The notes under the pieces were generated by a model, which saw only the letters and a list, made by a program, of their open reading frames with translations, was not told the origin of the DNA and ran no database searches. A stretch of 20,059 nt of DNA from assembly GCA_012511645.1 (NCBI GenBank), contig JAAZFP010000329.1, positions 1-20,059 on the forward strand, in the 5' to 3' direction. Numbering within the stretch: the first letter of the stretch is position 1; every line of letters starts with the position of its first letter. A program made the position numbers and the translations under genes. Positions 14,704 to 20,059 of this stretch are shown in pieces. The DNA comes from Microbacteriaceae bacterium. GTDB lineage: Bacteria > Actinomycetota > Actinomycetes > Actinomycetales > Microbacteriaceae.

Positions 14704-15342
14704 CTACTTCCTGCCGACCAGCGGGGAGAGCGTCGCGGCGATCTCGGCGGCATTTACCGCGCCGCACACGGTGAGCCAGTTGCCAAGCTGTCGGTACCCG
14801 CCTTCGGTGAGCACCGACTCCGGGTGATACTGCACCCCATAAATCGGCTGCTCGCGGTGACGCAGCGCCATGATCACACCCTCAGCGGTCTGCGCGGTGA
14901 TGATCAAGTCTTCTGGCACCGTGGCTCGCACCACCGCGAGTGAGTGATAGCGGGTGGCTTGAAAACTGGGCTCGACACCGTCAAAGAACGCATCACCCGT
15001 ATGCACCACCTGTGACACCTTGCCGTGCATCAACTCGTCTGCGTGGGTAACCGTCGCGCCGAAAGCCTCGGCGATCGCCTGATGACCGAGACACACGCCG
15101 AGCAGCGGCACACCGGTGCGCAGCGCGAGTTCCACCATAGAGATCGACACACCCGCATCGGTGGGGGTGCCAGGCCCGGGTGAGATGAGCACCCCGTCAA
15201 CTTCACTGACCAGCTGCTCGAGCTGAGCAATGGAGACATCGTCGTTGCGAATGACCTGGGTCTCAGCGCCGAGCTGCTGCAGATAGCCGTTCAGCGTGTA
15301 GACAAAGCTGTCGTAGTTATCAATGACCAGGATTCGCGTCAT
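14704..15342 (-). CDS. trpG: Glutamine amidotransferase, anthranilate/aminodeoxychorismate synthase component II
   Basis: A 212-residue class I glutamine amidotransferase that supplies ammonia to a chorismate-using partner, for tryptophan or folate. The triad is visible: Cys84 (GVCLGHQ), His173 and Glu175 (YHPES). NYDSFVYTL and SPGPGTP are family hallmarks. Full length. Its ATG overlaps the stop of the small membrane-protein gene (ATGA at 15339-15342), and it is last in the sortase operon. No component I gene is nearby, so TrpG versus PabA cannot be decided; the copy at this actinobacterial locus is annotated either way. Confidence 0.93.
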   Translation of the reverse strand: MTRILVIDNYDSFVYTLNGYLQQLGAETQVIRNDDVSIAQLEQLVSEVDGVLISPGPGTPTDAGVSISMVELALRTGVPLLGVCLGHQAIAEAFGATVTHADELMHGKVSQVVHTGDAFFDGVEPSFQATRYHSLAVVRATVPEDLIITAQTAEGVIMALRHREQPIYGVQYHPESVLTEGGYRQLGNWLTVCGAVNAAEIAATLSPLVGRK

Positions 15343-15506
15343 GCACCATCACCCACCGTTGAGAAATCGTCTTCTTCAAGAAACTCTGCCGCCCACGGGT
15401 AGCCGTAGAAGATCAAACCGTACACCGCAGCCGCGAGCACGACAAGCAGCACCACAATCCGCAGCCATGCAGGGCCCGGCAAGAATCTCCACAGCAGCGA
15501 GAACAC
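15339..15506 (-). CDS. Small conserved membrane protein between sortase and trpG
   Basis: A 55-residue protein starting with GTG at 15506, two bases after the sortase stop, with GGGAGGGG about 8 bases upstream. It reads MFSLLWRFLPGPAWLRI, then one membrane helix (about residues 16-36), then an acidic tail (AEFLEEDD). Its TGA overlaps the trpG ATG. Tight coupling on both sides shows it is a real gene. I recall similar short proteins at this place in related Microbacteriaceae but know no function. Candidate partner of the sortase or of the division machinery; inferred only from position. Confidence 0.82.
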   Translation of the reverse strand: MFSLLWRFLPGPAWLRIVVLLVVLAAAVYGLIFYGYPWAAEFLEEDDFSTVGDGA

Positions 15507-15508
15507 GG

Positions 15509-16270
15509 CTACACCCCTCCCAGCGACGGGTTCAATTCAAGCAGCTCAGCCGGCACTCCGAGCGTCGCGGGCTGAAAGCTTTCGAGCACCGCATACGCAA
15601 TGACCCGCTCGTCAGAGCCAAAATCTTTCGGGTGACAGGTGGTCAGCGTCAAAATCTGATCCTCGCCCGGCACCCCCTCGATGCGTGGGAACGGTGACAG
15701 CACGTCAACCTCGTGCGGCAGCACATATTCGAGCGAGCGGTATCGGTAGGTGTACCACCCCTCGGCGGTCTCAATGAAGATCGGATCACCCACCCGAAGG
15801 TTCATGACCTCTTTAAACGGAGTCGTTCGCGGGCCCGAGCGATGCGCAGCGACCGCAAAGTTGCCCGCTTCGCCAGGCATCTGCGTCGTCTCATAGCGAC
15901 CGATGCCCTTCTCGCTGACGTTCAGCACGTCATACCGCGAGGTGCCCTCTGCGATGCGGTTCACGAAGGTCTCACCGAAAGCTGGCACATACATGTTTGC
16001 AAACACCTCGTTTGCGGCGGCACGGGCCGCCACCGGTGTTTCGCCCTGCCACGCGGCAACCTCTTCTGCGGTTGGCGCCGCATCCCGCAGCACCTGCGAG
16101 GTTTCGGCGGCAAGCTGCCGCTGCTCACCCTGCACGATGACACCCGTGTACCACGGCTGCCACAGGATGTAGCCCACGATGATGAGGCCACACGCGAGCA
16201 GCAACTCACCAATCACGGTCAGTGGACTCAACGATGCGCGTTTGGTGCGTATCCGGTGTCGTCCACTCAT
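15509..16270 (-). CDS. Class E sortase
   Basis: A 253-residue transpeptidase that anchors surface proteins to peptidoglycan, usually after an LAxTG-type signal. An N-terminal membrane anchor (about residues 17-36) is followed by the sortase barrel. Catalytic His143 (AAHRSG), Cys212 (TLTTCHP) and Arg222 (DERVIAY) are present. Start ATG at 16270 was chosen over GTG 16276 because TAGAAT lies 6 bases before it with no ribosome binding site, a leaderless layout. Heads a three-gene operon with the small membrane protein and trpG, and is divergent from crgA. Class E sortases occur at this locus in many actinobacteria. No substrate with a sorting signal is in the window. Confidence 0.93.
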   Translation of the reverse strand: MSGRHRIRTKRASLSPLTVIGELLLACGLIIVGYILWQPWYTGVIVQGEQRQLAAETSQVLRDAAPTAEEVAAWQGETPVAARAAANEVFANMYVPAFGETFVNRIAEGTSRYDVLNVSEKGIGRYETTQMPGEAGNFAVAAHRSGPRTTPFKEVMNLRVGDPIFIETAEGWYTYRYRSLEYVLPHEVDVLSPFPRIEGVPGEDQILTLTTCHPKDFGSDERVIAYAVLESFQPATLGVPAELLELNPSLGGV

Positions 16271-16276
16271 AGCCAC

Positions 16277-16282
16277 ATTCTA
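16277..16282 (-). promoter_or_regulatory. -10 box of the leaderless sortase operon
   Basis: TAGAAT on the minus strand, followed by GTGGCT and then the sortase ATG at 16270, so transcription should begin at or next to the ATG. No clear -35 hexamer. Confidence 0.6.
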
Positions 16283-16313
16283 CGGTCGGTCGCTGAGCAT
16301 GAGCCGATGCGGC

Positions 16314-16319
16314 TAGAAT
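16314..16319 (+). promoter_or_regulatory. -10 box of leaderless crgA
   Basis: TAGAAT followed by CGTTCGC and the crgA ATG at 16327. Transcription should start within a base or so of the ATG. No ribosome binding site and no clear -35. It is 31 bp from the opposed sortase -10 box. Confidence 0.6.
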
Positions 16320-16326
16320 CGTTCGC

Positions 16327-16608
16327 ATGGCTGCAGCAGCAAAAGATGTGAACAAGCGCGCTTCGAAGCAAGTGAACAAACTCAGCAAAGAAGAGGCCGA
16401 CGCGATTCGGCGCGAGGCACCAAACCCAGTGTGGTTTAAGCCCCTCATGTTTGGGTTCATGCTGCTCGGGCTCATCTGGATCGTGGTCTACTACATCACC
16501 AGTGGCTCAGCGACTCCGTGGCCCGTGCCCGCCTTTGGTCAGGCAAACATCTTCATTGGCTTCGGCTTTGTGCTGATCGGGTTCATGATGACCCCGTGGT
16601 GGAAGTAA
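16327..16608 (+). CDS. crgA: CrgA, cell-division protein
   Basis: A 93-residue protein with two membrane helices (about 38-58 and 71-88), a charged N-terminus, the loop YITSGSATPWPVPAFGQANI, and the conserved end GFMMTPWWK typical of CrgA. In actinobacteria CrgA sits at the septum and links FtsZ, FtsI/FtsQ and PbpA. Here it lies opposite the sortase operon, in the same region as in mycobacteria. The ATG at 16327 has a -10 box 7 bases upstream and appears leaderless. Full length. Confidence 0.95.
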   Translation: MAAAAKDVNKRASKQVNKLSKEEADAIRREAPNPVWFKPLMFGFMLLGLIWIVVYYITSGSATPWPVPAFGQANIFIGFGFVLIGFMMTPWWK

Positions 16609-16639
16609 CCACGAATTACACCCGTGTAGTTCTCCCCAG

Positions 16640-16660
16640 TGTGAATAAGCCTGTGGATAA
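16640..16660 (-). other. Two tandem DnaA boxes
   Basis: On the minus strand TTATCCACA (complement of 16652-16660) and TTATTCACA (complement of 16640-16648) both match the TTATNCACA DnaA consensus. They have the same orientation and a 12-bp period, in the 81-bp space between convergent crgA and the rhomboid gene. The cluster is known to lie near oriC in relatives. Binding is inferred. Confidence 0.6.
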
Positions 16661-16689
16661 CGTGCTCGTGTTCGGCCGCGTCGCACTCC

Positions 16690-17628
16690 TTAGGTGAGCG
16701 ACAGCGGGAACACTACGAAGTAGGCGAATGACAACGCCACTACCGCAGCGGCGATCGCAAGAGTCAGCCACACTCGACGAGTCTTGAGCCGCGGCCCACG
16801 CGTCGCCAAGAATGCCCACATCGTGAGGGCACCGAGCACCATGCCGCCGAGGTGTGCCTGCCACGAGATCGCAGCACCCGGCATCAGCCCAATGGCGAAG
16901 TTGATGCCGATCAGCACCGCGAGCGACGTCACATTCACCCGGTGGGCGCGATAGGCGACCAGCGTTGCCATGAACAACCCAAAGATCGCGCCCGAGGCGC
17001 CAACCGTTGGGGTCTGAAGTGCGGCGAGTGCGTTCGGGGCAAAGTACACCCACAGCATCACGCCGAGCGATCCGCCGAGACCCGAGAGTAGGTACAGCGC
17101 CAGATACCACGCCCGGCCCAGCATGCGCTCAAGCCCGGGACCAAACAACCACAGCGCGTACATGTTGAACAGGATGTGCAACAGGAAGCTCGTGGAGTGC
17201 GTGAACACCGAGGTCAGCATGCGCCACGGCTCAAAGTACTCGGGCAGCGAGTAAAGCGGCGCGTACCAGAGGGCGCGAGTCACCTCATTGTCGAGCAGCG
17301 ATGCCGTGAGCCACTGACCGGCAAAAACAATCGCGCAGGCGATCATGATGGCATAGGTCACCACCGGCTTCTCGCGATCGGCGAGCCTCGCGGGCGTCAC
17401 CCGCGCCGAGCGTTTCAGACGCGCAGCCGCCGGTGGGGCGCTCGCCCGCACGCAGTCGGAGCACAGCACCCCCACCGATGACACCGATTGGCACTCCGCA
17501 CAAATTGTGCGCCCGCACCGCTGGCACAGCGTAAAGCTGACGCGGTCGGGATGGCGGTAACAGTGATCCTCGGGGCCGGGCTCTGCCCGCTCACCAAACT
17601 GAGGCGCAGAGCCACCGCCAAACGACAC
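16690..17628 (-). CDS. Rhomboid-family intramembrane serine protease with N-terminal zinc finger
   Basis: A 312-residue protein. Residues 23-59 form a B-box-like zinc-binding segment (C23, H26, C35, C38, C43, C46, C56, C59). The rhomboid domain follows, with HILFN (His151, Asn155), catalytic Ser212 in GASGAIFG and His259 in AHLGG, so it is predicted active. Six or more membrane helices plus one after the catalytic His. The GTG start at 17628 lies 3 bases after the ppiA stop, so it is co-transcribed with ppiA. Substrates unknown. The zinc-finger fusion is common in actinobacterial rhomboids at this locus. Confidence 0.92.
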   Translation of the reverse strand: MSFGGGSAPQFGERAEPGPEDHCYRHPDRVSFTLCQRCGRTICAECQSVSSVGVLCSDCVRASAPPAAARLKRSARVTPARLADREKPVVTYAIMIACAIVFAGQWLTASLLDNEVTRALWYAPLYSLPEYFEPWRMLTSVFTHSTSFLLHILFNMYALWLFGPGLERMLGRAWYLALYLLSGLGGSLGVMLWVYFAPNALAALQTPTVGASGAIFGLFMATLVAYRAHRVNVTSLAVLIGINFAIGLMPGAAISWQAHLGGMVLGALTMWAFLATRGPRLKTRRVWLTLAIAAAVVALSFAYFVVFPLSLT

Positions 17629-17631
17629 CTG

Positions 17632-18141
17632 TTAGACCTCGACGACGTCGACGCCGGTCATGACGACGTCTTCGACCGGACGGTCGCTCGGGCCCACCTG
17701 CACTGCGGCGATTGCGTCAATGACGGCCTTCGACTCGTCGTCGGCGACCTCACCGAAGATCGAGTGGTTGCCGTTCAGCCATGACGGAGCCATCGTGGTG
17801 ATGAAAAACTGTGAACCGTTGGTGCCAGCGAGACGACCGGTGAGGTCGGGGCGCTTGCCCGCGTTGGCCATCGCCAGCTGGTACGGCTTGTCGAACACGA
17901 GCTCAGGGTGAATCTCGTCGTCGAAGACATAGCCGGGGCCGCCGGTGCCGGTGCCGGTGGGGTCGCCGCCCTGAATCATGAAGTCTTGAATGATGCGGTG
18001 GAAGATGACCCCGTCATAGAACCCTTTGTTTGCAAGGTCGACGAAGTTCTTCACCGTCTTCGGCGCGTGATTGCCGAACAGGTTCACCACGACATCGCCG
18101 TGATTGGTGTGAATGGTGGCTACTGCGGTGTGAATGCTCAT
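17632..18141 (-). CDS. ppiA: Cyclophilin-type peptidyl-prolyl isomerase
   Basis: A 169-residue cytoplasmic cyclophilin (no signal peptide) that catalyses proline cis-trans isomerisation. Active-site segments are visible: FHRIIQDFMIQGGDP, the Gly-rich GTGTGGPGY, and NGSQFFIT. Start ATG at 18141 (MSIHTAVA) was chosen: TAGAAT ends 7 bases before it and excludes the longer frame to 18183. First gene of a two-gene operon with the rhomboid protease. The same cyclophilin sits at the end of this cluster in mycobacteria. Confidence 0.95.
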   Translation of the reverse strand: MSIHTAVATIHTNHGDVVVNLFGNHAPKTVKNFVDLANKGFYDGVIFHRIIQDFMIQGGDPTGTGTGGPGYVFDDEIHPELVFDKPYQLAMANAGKRPDLTGRLAGTNGSQFFITTMAPSWLNGNHSIFGEVADDESKAVIDAIAAVQVGPSDRPVEDVVMTGVDVVEV

Positions 18142-18148
18142 AGCAGCC

Positions 18149-18154
18149 ATTCTA
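18149..18154 (-). promoter_or_regulatory. -10 box of leaderless ppiA
   Basis: TAGAAT on the minus strand followed by GGCTGCT and the ppiA ATG, with no ribosome binding site. Same layout as sortase and crgA. Confidence 0.55.
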
Positions 18155-18309
18155 GGAGGTGGCGCTTCAAAACTTGTTGGCAACCTGCAGAGAGGGGGAG
18201 ATGCCGATGATCCCTGTTGCGGCGCGCCACAATTGCCTGCGCGCGCTCAGCATGTTCGTGTAGCGTGGACACACGAGACCGAGCAATGATCCGCCATTCG
18301 GAGGTACCC

Positions 18310-18816
18310 ATGTCACTCTCACGCAAGCGCCAGCGCGAACTCAAGAAGCTTCGTGCCCACGCCGAAGCTCTCATCAGTGAGCAGCGTGATCTGTTGGGCA
18401 GCGCAGGCTTGCTCGCGGGCGAGGCTGGCCGTCAGGCCAAGCACCTTGGCAACGAGGTGGTCGTACCCCGCGTGAATGAGGCGCTTGAGGGCGTGCGCCC
18501 GACACTCGATCGGGGCGTCAGCGCCGCGCGTCGCTTCGGTGACCAGGCCAGACTGCTCGCCGCACCCGTGCTTGCCACCGCGCTTGCCAGTACCGTTCGT
18601 GGGCTTGACCGCATGGAGAACCGCGACGCTGCGCGCCAGATCGAAGCCTTCGGTGTGCGTCAGGGCCTGCTGCAGCCCGCAAAGAAGAAGAATGGTGTGC
18701 TGCGCGTGCTTGCGATCGGTGCCGGCGTTGCCGCGGCAGCGGCCGTCGGCTACACGCTGTGGCAGGCATTCCGCACCGATGACGAGCTCTGGGTCGCCCC
18801 AGAAGATCGCCCGTAG
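18310..18816 (+). CDS. Uncharacterised single-pass membrane protein
   Basis: A 168-residue protein of unknown function. A basic N-terminus (MSLSRKRQRELKKLRAHAEA) is followed by a long Ala-rich helical region (about 20-130), one membrane helix near residues 138-157, and an acidic end DDELWVAPEDRP. Start ATG at 18310 has CGGAGG about 7 bases upstream. I recall proteins with the same layout and ending in related Microbacteriaceae; some are named helicase without visible basis, and no helicase motif is present. Alone on the plus strand, divergent from ppiA and convergent with the NUDIX gene (12-base gap). Confidence 0.85.
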   Translation: MSLSRKRQRELKKLRAHAEALISEQRDLLGSAGLLAGEAGRQAKHLGNEVVVPRVNEALEGVRPTLDRGVSAARRFGDQARLLAAPVLATALASTVRGLDRMENRDAARQIEAFGVRQGLLQPAKKKNGVLRVLAIGAGVAAAAAVGYTLWQAFRTDDELWVAPEDRP

Positions 18817-18828
18817 GGTCTTTCGCTC

Positions 18829-19308
18829 CTATTTCGCGGGTTTCGGCGTCGTACCGCCTCCGCCACGTCTGCGGGGACCGCGGCCACGGGTGTCGATGCC
18901 TGCCAGGCGCACGGCAGTCTGCACGAGCGACAGCGTGCGCAACGACCGCAACTCGCGAATCGGCACCCACCGCGCCTCATCTGAGCTGCCGCCAACCTCG
19001 TGTCGCAGCGGGCCATCTTTTGCGCTCGCCCGATAGATGATGCGAATGGTGTGCAGTTCAGGGTCAACCCCCTCGGGCACCTCCTCGCGCACCATGACTC
19101 GGGAGTCAACGCCGAGCAACTTGCCGACTCGCGCCTCAAGACCGGTCTCTTCATAGACCTCACGCACGACCGCATCCCGCGGATCCTCGCCTGGATCAAG
19201 CCCACCACCGGGCAGGGTCCAGCCGTGCAGGTGGCCGCGACGCCAGTGCGTCAGCAGCAACTTGCCTCGTCGTTCAACTACGGCATACGCCGCGACTCTT
19301 ATCTCCAT
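18829..19308 (-). CDS. NUDIX hydrolase
   Basis: A 159-residue pyrophosphohydrolase of nucleoside-diphosphate-linked compounds. The Nudix box Gx5Ex7REUxEExGU is complete at residues 35-57, with Gly35, Glu41 and REVYEETGL. The substrate cannot be predicted. The tail from about residue 140 is rich in Arg/Gly and may be disordered. Start ATG at 19308 has a GAAGG element 7-8 bases upstream. Monocistronic as far as seen. Confidence 0.93.
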   Translation of the reverse strand: MEIRVAAYAVVERRGKLLLTHWRRGHLHGWTLPGGGLDPGEDPRDAVVREVYEETGLEARVGKLLGVDSRVMVREEVPEGVDPELHTIRIIYRASAKDGPLRHEVGGSSDEARWVPIRELRSLRTLSLVQTAVRLAGIDTRGRGPRRRGGGGTTPKPAK

Positions 19309-19344
19309 CGTGCAGCCTTCACCCGGTCTCCCCCCGCGGAGCCC

Positions 19345-19360
19345 TGGCGCCTTGGCGCCA
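19345..19360. repeat. Perfect 7-bp palindrome upstream of the NUDIX gene
   Basis: TGGCGCC-TT-GGCGCCA, 37 bases before the NUDIX start codon and 32 bases past the stop of the alpha/beta hydrolase gene on the same strand. On the minus strand it could be a terminator stem for the hydrolase gene (no T-run) or an operator for the NUDIX gene. Confidence 0.4.
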
Positions 19361-19386
19361 TTCTCGTGTTCATGGGGCTACCTTCA

Positions 19387-19413
19387 CCGGGTTACCCATG
19401 CTCCGGGTCACCC
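19387..19413. repeat. Two CCGGGTNACCC units
   Basis: CCGGGTTACCC (19387-19397) and CCGGGTCACCC (19403-19413), 16 bp apart, each near-palindromic (GGGT-N-ACCC). They overlap the last codons and the stop of the hydrolase gene, so codon content may explain them. Confidence 0.3.
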
Positions 19414-20059
19414 TCATTGTTATCTAGTGAGCCTACCGGCTCGGCCGTCGGCGATGAAGATCGGACAAGCGGGGAGTGCGCGACCGCGTTCCATCCGATG
19501 AGCCACCGTTCCATGCGCGCGAACGCATCGGCGCGCGCATCGGGGTGCGAGAGAAACACATCGTGCAGGGCCCCGTCGACGCGCTCGACCGTCACTGATG
19601 ACCCAAGTTTGAGGGCCGACTTCGCAACCCCGTCGACCTCAAGCACCGTGTCGGCGCGCAACATCGCATCATCCCAGCTCAGCCCAAAGTGTGACCGTGC
19701 CGAGAGCAGCACACACACGGGCACCGTCACATCGATGCCCGCATTGATGGTGGTGTGCCCCTCGAGCACTGTGTTGAGCCAGCCTGCTCGCACCATCGGT
19801 GACTTCTCGAGACGCCACTCGTGTTTGATGATCGAAAACTCGACTTCACTGCAGCACTAGCGGAGCGCCTGCCAGTAGAAGCCCAGATCGATTTGTGGCA
19901 GCGCAACAACGTGCGGGCTGAGCTTCGCGCGAATTCCAACCACCGGGGCGAGCGTTTTGCGCGCCACACTGCTCAGCTGCAGCTCAAGCCACGGGCTATT
20001 GAGCAGCAACGCGTCGGCGACTCCAGAATGGCGGCCAGCCCAGAGACTCAACACGAGCC
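19392..20059 (-). pseudogene. Alpha/beta hydrolase interrupted by an in-frame TAG, N-terminus outside window
   Basis: Lysophospholipase-like alpha/beta hydrolase; the start and nucleophile Ser region lie beyond the right edge. The visible frame is continuous from 20059 to the TAA at 19392 except for one TAG at 19857-19859. Before it: LLLNSPWLELQ and LPQIDLGFYWQALR. After it: HEWRLEKSPMVRAGWLNTVL, PVCVLLSARS, catalytic-Asp region SWDDAMLRADTVLEVD, and ERVDGALHDVFLSHPDARA, which holds the likely catalytic His. Both halves match one family and share a frame, so a nonsense mutation, base error or stop read-through is the simplest explanation. If real, the product lacks its catalytic Asp and His. 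Confidence 0.75.

Noticed and set aside
18142..18183. Longer cyclophilin N-terminus
   Set aside because: The -10 box at 18149-18154 lies inside this extension.
1..20059. CRISPR arrays, insertion sequences, riboswitches
   Set aside because: No regularly spaced repeats, transposase or recognisable riboswitch core was seen on either strand.

Overview
The window is high-GC DNA (I estimate low-to-mid 60s %) from an actinobacterium, most likely of the family Microbacteriaceae. Its core is the conserved actinobacterial cell-division and cell-wall cluster fhaA-fhaB-pstP-rodA-pbpA-pknA-pknB, followed by trpG/pabA, a class E sortase, crgA, a rhomboid protease and ppiA. Mycobacterium tuberculosis has the same cluster near dnaA, with a tRNA-Leu next to fhaA, as here.

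Left part (1-3246): one end of an integrated mobile element that continues beyond the left edge. It carries a Fic toxin (cut by the window edge) with a VbhA-like antitoxin, an excisionase-like DNA-binding protein, a divergent XRE repressor and a tyrosine integrase. The integrase lies next to the 3' end of tRNA-Leu(CAG), which is the evident attachment site. The 90 bp between excisionase and repressor hold two overlapping, opposed promoters, and the repressor mRNA appears to be leaderless.

Signalling insert (3450-5601, minus): between the tRNA and fhaA lie an RsbQ-like alpha/beta hydrolase and a PAS-GAF-GGDEF protein, start and stop overlapping (GTGA). This recalls the Bacillus RsbQ-RsbP energy-stress pair, with a cyclic-di-GMP synthase output in place of the PP2C phosphatase. 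Each gene is broken by one apparent extra base.

Core operon (5677-14674, plus): FhaA and FhaB (phosphothreonine readers), PstP (phosphatase), RodA and PbpA (glycan polymerase and transpeptidase), and two Ser/Thr kinases. Four junctions are 4-base start/stop overlaps, indicating one translationally coupled operon. The kinases phosphorylate, PstP reverses this, FHA domains read the mark, and RodA/PbpA make peptidoglycan. The first kinase has an unusual extracellular end: one PASTA domain, an Ig-like domain with two cysteines, and an Asp-Pro tail.

Right part (14704-20059): a minus-strand sortase / small membrane protein / TrpG operon, divergent crgA, minus-strand ppiA-rhomboid, an unknown plus-strand membrane protein, a NUDIX hydrolase, and an alpha/beta hydrolase with an in-frame amber stop. 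Sortase, crgA and ppiA each have a TAGAAT box 6-7 bases before the ATG, a leaderless arrangement. Two same-strand DnaA boxes lie between crgA and the rhomboid gene. No CRISPR, insertion sequence or rRNA was seen, and no gene-free stretch exceeds 300 bases.
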